The notes beneath the pieces were generated by a model that made no database searches, was not told the DNA's origin, and worked only from the letters and a program-made list of their open reading frames with translations. The translations under genes and the position numbers were made by a program. Of a stretch of 18,852 bases of DNA, positions 1 to 6,708 are shown in pieces. Every line of letters begins with the position of its first letter. Position 1 is the stretch's first letter. The DNA is taken from assembly GCA_040376925.1 (NCBI GenBank), contig JBEIPU010000073.1, positions 1 to 18,852 of the forward strand. Reading direction: 5' to 3'. Origin of the DNA: RAM1 sp040376925. GTDB taxonomy: Bacteria; Pseudomonadota; Gammaproteobacteria; Burkholderiales; Burkholderiaceae_C.

Positions 1-124
1 AATCAACGAGTTATTTGAACGAGCGCTCTTCGACATGAAAGCCATTGTTCATGCGCAAAGGCTCAAGTACACGGCGCAGCGCCGTGCCAGGGCCGACACC
101 TTCCAGGCCCTCAATATCACCTGA
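1..124 (+). CDS. gmk: Guanylate kinase, C-terminal end (partial)
   Basis: The window opens inside this gene; the reading frame starts at base 2 and about 40 codons run to TGA at 122-124. The residues visible, with an ELFERALFD segment and an AQRLKY segment followed by an Arg/Ala-rich helix, match the end of bacterial guanylate kinase. That cytosolic enzyme phosphorylates GMP to GDP with ATP. The nucleotide-binding P-loop and GMP-binding domain lie outside the window. The next gene is rpoZ, 18 bases away, and gmk-rpoZ-spoT is a well-known proteobacterial order, which strengthens the call. It links GDP supply to the (p)ppGpp enzyme downstream. The identification rests on a short tail plus context. 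Confidence 0.88.
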   Translation, partial: INELFERALFDMKAIVHAQRLKYTAQRRARADTFQALNIT

Positions 125-142
125 TCCACCGGAGTATTTCCC

Positions 143-346
143 ATGGCCCGCATTACCGTTGAAGACTGCCTCGAAAAAATCCCGAACCGCTTCCAGCTGG
201 TGCTGGCAGCCACCTACCGTGCCCGCATGCTGAGCCAGGGCCATGCCGCCAAGATCGAAAGCAAGAACAAGCCGGGCGTGACTGCCCTGCGCGAAATCGC
301 CGAAGGCAAGATCGGCCTGGAAATGCTCAAGAAGGTCCCGGGTTAA
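143..346 (+). CDS. rpoZ: DNA-directed RNA polymerase omega subunit
   Basis: This 67-residue protein begins MARITVEDCLEKIPNRF, the signature of RpoZ, and keeps the helical middle (A-T-Y-R-A-R-M-L) and the ALREIAEGKI segment of the omega fold. Omega is the small RNA polymerase subunit that chaperones beta-prime and, in Escherichia coli, forms part of a ppGpp binding site. The length is slightly short of the 80-90 residues of E. coli omega but usual for Burkholderiales. The start is set by GGAG at 131-134, eight bases before the ATG. It lies 18 bases after gmk, so the two are probably co-transcribed, and a strong intrinsic terminator follows the stop codon. Confidence 0.96.
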   Translation: MARITVEDCLEKIPNRFQLVLAATYRARMLSQGHAAKIESKNKPGVTALREIAEGKIGLEMLKKVPG

Positions 347-370
347 GCCGGCTTACAAGCACTTACCGCC

Positions 371-399
371 AAAAAGCACCGCCCGCACGGTGCTTTTTT
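371..399 (+). terminator. Intrinsic terminator after rpoZ
   Basis: AAAAAGCACCG (371-381) pairs perfectly with CGGTGCTTTTT (388-398) around a six-base loop, and the hairpin ends in a run of T. This is a textbook Rho-independent terminator 24 bases after the rpoZ stop codon. It should separate gmk-rpoZ from spoT, so spoT needs either read-through or its own promoter between about 400 and 442. Confidence 0.9.
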
Positions 400-442
400 G
401 TTTTGCAACGCCGCATGGCCGCGCGCAAGTTACCATTTGGAC

Positions 443-2710
443 ATGAGCGCGGTCCTGCACCCCCCTTCTGGCAAGGGCAAACCTCCGGTTTTGCCCAGCC
501 CTGCGGCTGCCAATGCGGCAGCAGCGAGCTTTGCCGCGCTGACCGCCCGCCTGGACTACCTGGACAGCGCCGACATTGACCAGGTGCGCCGCGCCTACCG
601 GTTTGCCGACGAAGCCCATCTGGGCCAGATCCGGGCCAGCGGCGAGCCCTACATCACCCATCCGATTGCCGTCGCGGCCCAGTGCGCTGAATGGAAGCTG
701 GACGCGCAGGCCCTCATGGCCGCGCTGCTGCACGACGCCATTGAAGACTGCGGCGTCACCAAGCCCGAACTGATTGAGCGCTTTGGCGCCCCCGTGGCCG
801 AGCTGGTGGACGGCCTGACCAAGCTGGACAAGCTGCAGTTCAACACCCGCGAGGAAAACCAGGCGGAGTCATTCCGCAAGATGCTGCTGGCCATGGCGCG
901 GGACGTGCGCGTCATCCTCATCAAGCTGGCCGACCGCACGCACAACATGCGCACGCTGGACGATGTGCCGCGCCAGAAATGGGGCCGCATTTCGTCCGAG
1001 ACGCTGGAGATCTACGCCCCCATCGCCCACCGGCTGGGCCTGAACCAGACGTACCGCGAGCTGCAGGACCTGTCGTTCCGCCACCTGCGGCCCTGGCGGT
1101 ACCAGGTGCTGTCCAAGGCCGTGACCAAGGCGCGCAACCGCCGGCGCGACCTGATCCAGAAGGTGCAGCGCGAGGTGGAGGCCGCCTTTGAAGCCGTGGG
1201 CATGAAGGTGCGCATTGCCGGGCGCGAAAAGACGCTGCATTCCGTGTACCGCAAGATGGACGAGAAGCACCTGAGCTTTGCCCAGGTGACCGACATCTAT
1301 GGCTTTCGGGTGATCGTGCCGTCGGTGGTGGACTGCTACACCGCCCTGGGCATCCTGCACCAGATGTACAAGCCAGTGCCTGGCAAGTTCAAGGACCACA
1401 TCGCCATCCCCAAGCTCAACGGCTACCAGTCGCTGCACACCACGCTGGTGGGGCCGTCGGGCGTGAACGTGGAGTTCCAGATGCGCACTGAAGCCATGCA
1501 CGTGGTGGCGGAATCAGGCGTGGCGGCGCACTGGCTGTACAAGGCGAGCGACCCCGACAGCGCCACCGCAGAACGCCTGGGCACCAAATGGCTGCAGTCG
1601 CTGCTGGACATCCAGCATGAAACGCGTGACGCCGCCGAGTTCTGGGACCACGTCAAGATCGACCTGTTCCCCGACGCGGTGTACGTGTTCACGCCCAAGA
1701 GCCAGATCATGGCCATGCCGCGCGGCGCCACCGTGGTGGACTTCGCCTACGCGATCCACAGCGACGTGGGCGACCGCACCGTGGCCGCGCGCATCAACAA
1801 CGAGCAGGTGCCCCTGCGCACCGAGCTGAAAAATGGCGATGTGGTGGAGGTGGTAACGGCGCCGGTGTCCACACCCAACCCCGCCTGGCTGGGCTTTGTG
1901 CGCACGGGCCGCGCGCGCTCCAAGATCCGCCACCACCTGAAGACGCTGGCCCATGCGGAGTCCCAGGAGCTGGGCCTGAAGTTGCTGGCCCAGGCGCTGC
2001 GTGCGGAGGGCATTGAAAACCTGCCTGAAGACAACGCAGAGACGCACCCCATCTGGGAAAAGCTGCTGCGCTTTACCGGCAACCGCAGCCGGGCCGAGCT
2101 GCTGACCGATCTGGGCCTGGGCAAGCGCATTGCCAGCATCGTGGCCAAGCGTTTGATGACGCTGATGGCCGAGGGCGGCGAGAAACCCAACGCCCTGCTC
2201 ATGACGCGCGAGCGCTACACCGCGCACGAATCCGTGTCGCAGGGCTCGGTGATGCTGGACGGCAGCGAGAATGCCTCGGTCCAGTACGCACCGTGCTGCC
2301 GGCCCATCCCCGGCGACAACATCGTCGGCTACCTGGGCCGCGGCGAGGGCCTTGTGGTGCACGTGGCGGAATGTGCCGTGGCCAGACGGCTGCAGCACAA
2401 GGACAGCGAGCGCTTCATCGCGGTGGAATGGTCTGACGACCCGGTACGCACGTTTGAAACCAGCCTGATGGTCACCGTGACCAACGACAAGGGTGTGCTG
2501 GCCCGCGTGGCGGCGGCCCTGGCCAGCGCCGAGGCCGACATCACCCATCTGGACATGGGCAACGAAGCCGCGCAGGATGCCACTGACATGCGCTTCCTGA
2601 TCGCGGTGCGCGACCAGTCCCACCTGGACGCGGTGCTGCGCAACGTCAAGCGCACGGCGTCGGTGCTGCGGGCACGGCGCATTCTTCCCGCGAACAACCC
2701 CGGCAACTGA
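443..2710 (+). CDS. spoT: Bifunctional (p)ppGpp synthetase/hydrolase (SpoT/Rsh)
   Basis: The 755-residue product is a long RelA/SpoT homologue that makes and degrades the alarmone (p)ppGpp. Order of parts: an Ala/Pro-rich N-terminus (1-33); an HD hydrolase domain with H73 and the HDxxED motif at 97-102, intact and so probably active; a synthetase domain with DIYGFRV (284-290) and YQSLH (328-332); a TGS domain (about 408-472); a zinc-finger-like region with Cys618-Cys619; and a C-terminal ACT domain (about 673-745). The motif that is RxKD in bifunctional enzymes and ExDD in RelA reads KFKD (315-318), that is the basic, bifunctional type with Lys for Arg. I chose the ATG at 443; an in-frame TTG at 398 lies inside the rpoZ terminator and is unlikely. 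No strong Shine-Dalgarno is seen. Whether a separate relA exists cannot be told here. Confidence 0.96.
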   Translation: MSAVLHPPSGKGKPPVLPSPAAANAAAASFAALTARLDYLDSADIDQVRRAYRFADEAHLGQIRASGEPYITHPIAVAAQCAEWKLDAQALMAALLHDAIEDCGVTKPELIERFGAPVAELVDGLTKLDKLQFNTREENQAESFRKMLLAMARDVRVILIKLADRTHNMRTLDDVPRQKWGRISSETLEIYAPIAHRLGLNQTYRELQDLSFRHLRPWRYQVLSKAVTKARNRRRDLIQKVQREVEAAFEAVGMKVRIAGREKTLHSVYRKMDEKHLSFAQVTDIYGFRVIVPSVVDCYTALGILHQMYKPVPGKFKDHIAIPKLNGYQSLHTTLVGPSGVNVEFQMRTEAMHVVAESGVAAHWLYKASDPDSATAERLGTKWLQSLLDIQHETRDAAEFWDHVKIDLFPDAVYVFTPKSQIMAMPRGATVVDFAYAIHSDVGDRTVAARINNEQVPLRTELKNGDVVEVVTAPVSTPNPAWLGFVRTGRARSKIRHHLKTLAHAESQELGLKLLAQALRAEGIENLPEDNAETHPIWEKLLRFTGNRSRAELLTDLGLGKRIASIVAKRLMTLMAEGGEKPNALLMTRERYTAHESVSQGSVMLDGSENASVQYAPCCRPIPGDNIVGYLGRGEGLVVHVAECAVARRLQHKDSERFIAVEWSDDPVRTFETSLMVTVTNDKGVLARVAAALASAEADITHLDMGNEAAQDATDMRFLIAVRDQSHLDAVLRNVKRTASVLRARRILPANNPGN

Positions 2711-2739
2711 CGAACTGAGGCACTGGCGGCGGGGCGCTT

Positions 2740-3312
2740 TCAGGCGGGCCCGGCAGGCGCGGGGTAGGCTACTTTCAGCACCTCGATTTCCTGCGCGCCT
2801 GCGGGCGTCACCAGCCGGGTCACATCGCCCTCGCGCGCCTTGAGCAGCGCGCGGGCCACCGGCGATATCCAGCTCACCTGGGCCTGTGCGCTGTCGGCCT
2901 CGTCAATGCCCATGATGGTCACGGTGCGCTCCAGCCCTGCTTCATCGGCGTAGGTTACCGTCGCGCCAAAAAACACCTGGTCCGTGCCGTGGTGGACCGC
3001 CGGGTCGGTGACCTCCGCGATCTCCAGCCGCTTGGTCAGGAAGCGGATGCGCCGGTCGATCTCGCGCAGCCGCTTCTTGCCGTAGATGTAATCACCGTTT
3101 TCGGAGCGGTCGCCGTTGCGGGCGGCCCAGTGCACCGCCTCCACCACCTTGGGGCGCTCGTTGTCCATCAGGTCCAGCAGTTCGGCACGCAGGCGCGCAT
3201 AGCCCTGGGGCGTGATGTAGTTGCGGCTGCCCGCAGGCAGGGGCGCGGGTGCGTCGCCGCCGTCGTCGTCCTCGTCGCCACCGTCGGCTTCACGTGTAAA
3301 GGCCTTGCTCAT
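2740..3312 (-). CDS. greB: Transcript cleavage/elongation factor GreB
   Basis: This 190-residue protein matches GreB: ITPQGYARLRAEL opens the N-terminal coiled coil, GDRSEN (67-72) carries the acidic tip residues that enter the RNA polymerase secondary channel, and the helix KKRLREIDRRIRFLTKRLE follows as in GreB rather than GreA. A C-terminal FKBP-like domain ends with SPVARALLKAREGD. GreB rescues backtracked polymerase by stimulating cleavage of the nascent RNA. The protein is about 30 residues longer than E. coli GreB because of an acidic, Gly/Asp-rich N-terminal extension (about 8-20). The start at 3312 (MSKAF) is preferred; an ATG 12 bases upstream is also in frame. It converges on spoT with 29 bases between the stop codons and no obvious terminator. 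Confidence 0.94.
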   Translation of the reverse strand: MSKAFTREADGGDEDDDGGDAPAPLPAGSRNYITPQGYARLRAELLDLMDNERPKVVEAVHWAARNGDRSENGDYIYGKKRLREIDRRIRFLTKRLEIAEVTDPAVHHGTDQVFFGATVTYADEAGLERTVTIMGIDEADSAQAQVSWISPVARALLKAREGDVTRLVTPAGAQEIEVLKVAYPAPAGPA

Positions 3313-3377
3313 GGTGACAAGCATAGCGTCCGCAGGTCCGACCGGCCGTCGAACTTCTCCTACAGCAAGGTGCGATT

Positions 3378-3411
3378 TTGGCGCGCGGCTGCGCAGCCGC
3401 AGGAGCGCCAA
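3378..3411. repeat. Two-part hairpin in the greB / 3450 intergenic region
   Basis: TTGGCGC (3378-3384) pairs with GCGCCAA (3405-3411). Directly inside it GCGGCT (3385-3390) pairs with AGCCGC (3395-3400) around a GCGC loop, leaving only AGGA (3401-3404) unpaired on the 3' side. The inner 16 bases (3385-3400) are a perfect palindrome. There is no T-run after it on either strand, so it does not look like an intrinsic terminator. It sits 38 bases before the start codon of the next gene and could be a leader structure, a protein site or a dispersed palindromic repeat. Confidence 0.6.
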
Positions 3412-3449
3412 CAATAGACCTGAAACCCCGACCCGCCCAAGGAGTTGTC

Positions 3450-3764
3450 ATGTCCGAGCCCGACCCGCCCCTCATCAATCCCACTGCGGAAGACGCCCAT
3501 TGGCGCAACCGCTTCAAACAGGAGCCGTACTACAAGCCGGACCTGGGTTTTGACGACTACGGGCCGGCGTACCGCGTGGGCTATACCGCGCCCGTGCGCC
3601 GGCGCGGCAGCTTTTCGGCGCTGGAACCTGCGCTGCAGGATGACTGGCAGCGGGTCAAGGGCCGATCACGGCTCACATGGGCCGAGGCGCGCGAGGCAGC
3701 CCGTGCCGCCTGGCAGCATGCCGTGCAAGGCAACAGCCAGGCCACGCCGCGCCATCCCACGTAA
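3450..3764 (+). CDS. Conserved hypothetical protein, 104 residues
   Basis: I recognise the general type, a short uncharacterised protein seen in Burkholderiales, but no function is known to me. It is hydrophilic and soluble-looking, with no signal peptide or membrane segment. Aromatic residues are concentrated in the middle (HWRNRF, EPYYKP, FDDYGPAYRVGY), and a Trp-containing helix follows (DDWQRVKG, then LTWAEAREAARAAW). The start at 3450 is supported by GGAG at 3441-3444, six bases ahead; an upstream in-frame ATG at 3378 would run through the hairpin and lacks such a site. It is divergent from greB and 9 bases upstream of the DUF2177 gene, so the two are probably one unit. Coding status is likely from the ribosome site and protein-like composition. 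Confidence 0.72.
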   Translation: MSEPDPPLINPTAEDAHWRNRFKQEPYYKPDLGFDDYGPAYRVGYTAPVRRRGSFSALEPALQDDWQRVKGRSRLTWAEAREAARAAWQHAVQGNSQATPRHPT

Positions 3765-3773
3765 CATGGCCCC

Positions 3774-4172
3774 ATGAGCCGAATTGCCCTTACCTACCTG
3801 GCTGTTGCAGTCACCCTGTTTGTGCTGGACATGGTCTGGCTGTTGTGGATCGCGCGTGACTGGTACCAGCAAGGTATAGGCCATCTGATGGCAGCGCGCC
3901 CGCAGCTGGCAGCTGCCGCCATTTTTTACCTGCTGTTTCCAGTGGGCCTGATGGTGTTTGCCGTATTGCCGGCATCCGGCGTGGGCGTGGGCAGGGCTGC
4001 ACTGCTGGGTGCGCTGTTCGGCTTTTTTGCCTATGCCACCTACGATTTGACGAACCTCGCCATCCTCAAGGACTGGCCCATCGGGCTGTCATTGCTGGAT
4101 GTGGCATGGGGCACGCTGGCTGGCGCCGCGGCCAGCACCGCCGGCGGGTTGACGGCCCGCGCGTTGGCCTGA
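3774..4172 (+). CDS. DUF2177 family inner-membrane protein
   Basis: The 132-residue product is strongly hydrophobic, with about four membrane segments (roughly residues 5-27, 44-65, 75-96 and 105-127). The first contains FVLDMVWLLWI, a later loop contains FAYATYDLTNLAILKDW, and the last reads LLDVAWGTLAGAAAS. The D-x-x-W pattern in the first helix and the YATYDLTN-LA-LKDWP stretch are typical of the DUF2177 family, for which no biochemical function is established. The ATG lies 9 bases after the preceding stop, without an obvious Shine-Dalgarno, suggesting coupled translation with the 104-residue protein. It ends 16 bases from the convergent I78 inhibitor gene, and no terminator hairpin is visible between them. 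Confidence 0.85.
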   Translation: MSRIALTYLAVAVTLFVLDMVWLLWIARDWYQQGIGHLMAARPQLAAAAIFYLLFPVGLMVFAVLPASGVGVGRAALLGALFGFFAYATYDLTNLAILKDWPIGLSLLDVAWGTLAGAAASTAGGLTARALA

Positions 4173-4188
4173 ACAGGGGAACCTGAAG

Positions 4189-4497
4189 TCAGCCGCAACG
4201 CAGCCGGATGACACGGTCTTCGGCGTCCAGTTCGATATTCAGGCGAAACGGGTTGAAATCCATCGTCACGGCCTGACCGGGACGGATCACGCGCACAGTA
4301 CGGGCCCCCGACAGACGTTGGGCCTGTGCCTGCAGCGAAGCACCAAAAGGCTGGCCCTGCAGAGCGATCGCAGCCTGCGCCGAACACTCTGCCGGCTGTG
4401 CAGGTGTGGCCCCAGGCGCGGGCACAGCAGGCGGCGCGGGCTGGGCGCAACCCATTGCCAGCAGTGCTGACGCGCTGATCAGTTTGACATCATTCAT
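4189..4497 (-). CDS. I78 family peptidase inhibitor, exported, possibly a lipoprotein
   Basis: The 102-residue protein has a short hydrophobic N-terminus ending LLAMGC, with Cys17 as a possible but imperfect lipobox cysteine (Ala at -3), then a Pro/Ala-rich linker. The C-terminal half carries the I78 inhibitor pattern: RVIRPGQAVTMDF, then RLNIELD, and a terminal CG. Members of I78 inhibit serine peptidases such as elastase or subtilisin; in bacteria they are usually periplasmic. A cysteine near residue 38 could pair with the penultimate one. The ATG at 4497 overlaps the upstream gene's stop by eight bases, which implies translational coupling. An in-frame ATG at 4524, inside the upstream gene, is an alternative that would add nine residues ahead of the signal sequence. 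Confidence 0.8.
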   Translation of the reverse strand: MNDVKLISASALLAMGCAQPAPPAVPAPGATPAQPAECSAQAAIALQGQPFGASLQAQAQRLSGARTVRVIRPGQAVTMDFNPFRLNIELDAEDRVIRLRCG

Positions 4498-4783
4498 TGG
4501 CGGCTTTGTGATGGTCGTCTTCATTTTCGGCGGCTACCTGGCGTCGCAACACCTGGCTGGGCTCCAGCGCCGTGGGGAAGGGCCGCAAGCCCACCAAGGC
4601 CTGCAGCGCGGCATGGGCCCGGTCCACGTCGGCCCCGATGAGTGCCAGCGCCACTTCATGGTCGGGCTCATGGCGTGCGACCTGGAGGTAGGCCGACCGC
4701 AAACGATCGTAGTCCTGCTGGGCCACCGCGATGCGCTCATGCGCAGCAAACAGTTTGGCATATTCTTGGCGGGTGTAACGCAT
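4490..4783 (-). CDS. Hypothetical protein, 97 residues
   Basis: I do not recognise this protein. From the ATG at 4783 it begins MRYTRQEYAKLFAAHERIA and is charged and probably mostly helical, with an acidic, His-containing tail (ENEDDHHKAANE). There is no signal peptide or membrane segment. An in-frame ATG at 4873 would add 30 residues rich in Cys, Gly and His that do not resemble the rest, so I prefer the shorter form. The gene lies upstream of, and overlaps by eight bases, the I78 inhibitor gene, so the two probably form one transcript. Its role may relate to that exported inhibitor, but this is inference from position only. Confidence 0.6.
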   Translation of the reverse strand: MRYTRQEYAKLFAAHERIAVAQQDYDRLRSAYLQVARHEPDHEVALALIGADVDRAHAALQALVGLRPFPTALEPSQVLRRQVAAENEDDHHKAANE

Positions 4784-4949
4784 CAACCCATGGTGCCGCC
4801 CCACCCCCGGCCCGCAAAAGCCCCCGAGCCCGCGATGGCTGGCAGGACAAATGCCACCTTGCATGCAGGACAAGTCCTACACGCCGCCCGGCACGGGCCA
4901 TAAAAAAATGGACTTGGGCCTTTCGGCACAAGTCCATTTCTCTTTTTGA
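4784..4949. other. Gap between tRNA-Arg and the 97-residue gene
   Basis: This gap must hold any promoter of the minus-strand 97-residue/I78 pair. It contains the tRNA-Arg terminator and a nine-base direct repeat GCAGGACAA at 4842-4850 and 4865-4873, 23 bases apart, which might be a regulatory site. No convincing -35/-10 pair was found, and no further gene is apparent. Confidence 0.4.
4902..4939 (-). terminator. Intrinsic terminator after tRNA-Arg
   Basis: AAATGGACTTG (4906-4916) pairs perfectly with CAAGTCCATTT (4929-4939), and an inner GCC/GGC pair closes a four-base loop. Read on the minus strand, the hairpin follows the 3' end of tRNA-Arg by 10 bases and ends in seven T (complement of 4902-4908). 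A shorter T-run on the plus strand side (4941-4947) means it could also work weakly in the other direction. Confidence 0.88.
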
Positions 4950-5026
4950 TGGTGCGGCTGGCAGGAATCGAACCCACGACCCCTTGGTTCGTAGCCAAGT
5001 ACTCTATCCAGCTGAGCTACAGCCGC
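4950..5026 (-). tRNA. tRNA-Arg (anticodon ACG)
   Basis: The minus strand reads GCGGCTG for the 5' acceptor arm and CAGCCGC for its partner, followed by the A discriminator and an encoded CCA. The anticodon stem CTTGG/CCAAG encloses the loop CTACGAA, giving anticodon ACG, which is read as inosine-CG for CGU/CGC/CGA arginine codons. The T-arm has GTTCGAATC. The total is 77 bases with all arms intact. It has its own consensus -10 element just upstream and a strong terminator downstream, so it is an independent unit. Confidence 0.97.
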
Positions 5027-5036
5027 GCAGCCGCAA

Positions 5037-5045
5037 ATTATAGCA
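5037..5045 (-). promoter_or_regulatory. Extended -10 promoter of tRNA-Arg
   Basis: The minus strand reads TGCTATAAT, a perfect extended -10 element (TGn plus TATAAT), ending 11 bases before the tRNA 5' end. No good -35 hexamer is present 16-18 bases upstream, consistent with dependence on the extended element. The upstream part lies over the end of the hydratase gene, whose stop codon is at 5048-5050. Confidence 0.72.
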
Positions 5046-5047
5046 CG

Positions 5048-5869
5048 CTAGTTGAACCTGACTTCCAGCGGCGCAAGCGGGCTGGTGAAACGCGCCTGCC
5101 ACACCTGCCCCGCCTCGACCGGCCAGGCATCCGTCCAGGTGCCTGTGGTCACGACGTCGCCCACCTTCAGGTCTGCGGCGCCAGGGCAGGCACGCAGCTC
5201 CTGCAGGAAATGCGAAAGCGCATGCAGCGGGCCATCCAGCACATTGGCACCCCGGCCCTGATCCACCTGCTGTTCGCCCCGGTGCAACGTGACGGCCGCT
5301 GACGCCAGGGCCTGCTCCAGCCCCAGGGCATCCGTAGCGATATCGCGCACCGGGACGCGCGCACCCACCAGCAGCCGCGCATGCAGCGCGCCGTCGGCCA
5401 CGGTGTCGGCCGCACGGAACTTCCACCCGGGCAGGTGCGACTGCACGATCTCAAAGCCCGGCGCCACCCAGTCGATGGCGTCAAACAGGGCCTCCAGCGA
5501 GGTAGCCGCCGGCACTGCGCGCAGGCCAAACACGGCCTCCGGCTCCAGCCGGGGCTGGCAGGTGCCGGCCAGTGATACCGCCCCTTCGCCGTCGCACAGG
5601 CTGAGCGTGGAATCCCATACCGGGCCCCAGATCGGCGCGAAGACACCGTAGGCCGGCCAGATATTGCGGTTGGTAAAGCCGATCTTGTAGCCACGGGGCA
5701 GCTCGCCGCGTGCCATGCGCAACGCACGCAGCGCCAACGCATGCTGGTATGCGCGCGCCACGTCAAAGCCTTCGGAGTCACTGGGCGCGGCACTCCACAG
5801 CTGGGCGTTGTCGTAATGCTGGAGCAGGTTTTCAGGCGTCATGGCGTGCGGTGGCGGGTACAAGCTCAT
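5048..5869 (-). CDS. Hydratase/decarboxylase family enzyme (2-keto-4-pentenoate hydratase-like)
   Basis: The 273-residue protein belongs to the MhpD-like branch of the fumarylacetoacetate hydrolase superfamily, which hydrates 2-oxopent-4-enoate or decarboxylates 4-oxalocrotonate in meta-cleavage of aromatics. Key features are GYKIGFTN (60-67), the metal-binding EPE at 109-111 with the third acid Glu140 in GFEIV, the segment GANVLDGPLHALSHF (207-221), and GDVVTTGTWTD (237-247). Substrate cannot be assigned, since no ring-cleavage dioxygenase, dehydrogenase or aldolase gene is nearby. I chose the ATG at 5869, preceded by GGCAG; an in-frame ATG at 5842 (MTPENLL) is equally possible. It starts 20 bases after the flavin reductase gene, so the two are probably co-transcribed. 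Longer upstream extensions run into that gene and are rejected. Confidence 0.84.
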   Translation of the reverse strand: MSLYPPPHAMTPENLLQHYDNAQLWSAAPSDSEGFDVARAYQHALALRALRMARGELPRGYKIGFTNRNIWPAYGVFAPIWGPVWDSTLSLCDGEGAVSLAGTCQPRLEPEAVFGLRAVPAATSLEALFDAIDWVAPGFEIVQSHLPGWKFRAADTVADGALHARLLVGARVPVRDIATDALGLEQALASAAVTLHRGEQQVDQGRGANVLDGPLHALSHFLQELRACPGAADLKVGDVVTTGTWTDAWPVEAGQVWQARFTSPLAPLEVRFN

Positions 5870-5889
5870 TATCTGCCGCGCCCCGATGG

Positions 5890-6702
5890 TTACAGGTTTT
5901 CGTGGTGCGCCGATGCGCCGCGCTTCCAGTAGGCGGCCGCGCGCACCCGGTCTTTGGGCAGGCTCAGCCCGTCCACCAGCACGCGCCGCGTCGCCGCCAT
6001 GGCAGCGGCTTCGCCCGCTGCCCATGCGTAACCTTCACCCGCGGGCAGGCGCAGCTGCTGCACGGCTGCGGCCAGGCCGCCGTCCACCGACCCCGTCAGC
6101 CACTGCACCTGCAACCGCGCGGCGCTTTGCAATGCGCGGCGGTCTGCCGGGTCGGCGGTTTCGGCGATCACCAGCGCCTGTGTTCCGGCGGGCAATTCCT
6201 CCAGCCGGCGGGCGATGGCCGGCAAGGCCGTTTCGTCACCCATCAGCAGGTGCCAGTCAAAACCCGTGGGCACCACGAACGAGCCGCGCGGCCCACCCAC
6301 GCCCGCCACCAACCCGGGTCGCGCCTGCGCCGCCCAGGCCGCAGCAAAGCCGTCGCCGTGCAGGGCAAATTCAATGTCCAGCAAGCCGGCCACCGGGTCA
6401 AACCAGCGCGGCGTGTAGTCGCGCATGACCGGCCGGGTGGCGCCAGCCGGCAGCGCCATGCCGTCGGGCCCGGCGACGGGCAATACCAGCGGTTGGGCCG
6501 CGTCCGGCGGCAGCATGAGCTTGATGTGGTCGTCAAAGGACGTGCTGGCGAAGTCGCGCAGCGAATCGCCTGCAAAGCGGATGCGAACCAGGTGCGGACT
6601 CAGGCGCAGCACCTGGTGTACCTGTACGCTGCGCAGCTTCACGGCGCTGCGCACTCGCCGGACGGTCAGGTGATCACGCGGGGAAAGGGTGTCTGTCGTC
6701 AT
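5890..6702 (-). CDS. Siderophore-interacting protein / NAD(P)H-dependent ferric-chelate reductase
   Basis: The 270-residue protein matches the SIP family (ViuB, YqjH/NfeF): an N-terminal FAD-binding barrel with the flavin motif RDYTPR (94-99) and a pyridine-nucleotide domain with GDETALPAI (155-163), AWAAGEAA (226-233) and the C-terminal AAYWKRG followed by HHEN. Such cytosolic flavoenzymes reduce Fe(III)-siderophores or other ferric chelates so that iron is released. The start at 6702 fits a promoter with a perfect TTGACA box just upstream. It is divergent from a MarR-type regulator gene, with a palindrome between them, and leads into the hydratase gene 20 bases downstream. No siderophore receptor or synthesis gene is in the window, so the natural substrate is open. 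Confidence 0.9.
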   Translation of the reverse strand: MTTDTLSPRDHLTVRRVRSAVKLRSVQVHQVLRLSPHLVRIRFAGDSLRDFASTSFDDHIKLMLPPDAAQPLVLPVAGPDGMALPAGATRPVMRDYTPRWFDPVAGLLDIEFALHGDGFAAAWAAQARPGLVAGVGGPRGSFVVPTGFDWHLLMGDETALPAIARRLEELPAGTQALVIAETADPADRRALQSAARLQVQWLTGSVDGGLAAAVQQLRLPAGEGYAWAAGEAAAMAATRRVLVDGLSLPKDRVRAAAYWKRGASAHHENL

Positions 6703-6708
6703 GGCATA

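Noticed and set aside
398..442. In-frame TTG that would extend SpoT by 15 residues
   Set aside because: The TTG lies in the T-run of the rpoZ terminator, so a transcript starting the frame there is unlikely; the ATG at 443 gives a normal N-terminus.
1514..2623. Open frame of 369 codons on the minus strand inside spoT
   Set aside because: It is a shadow of a GC-rich gene; its translation is rich in His, Gly, Ala and Arg without domain motifs, whereas the plus strand encodes an intact SpoT.
4950..5026. tRNA-Arg as an integration site of a mobile element
   Set aside because: No integrase, repeated tRNA end or foreign-looking composition is present on either side.
5870..6025. N-terminal extension of the hydratase reaching 6025
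   Set aside because: It would overlap the end of the SIP gene in another frame and adds residues unlike the family.
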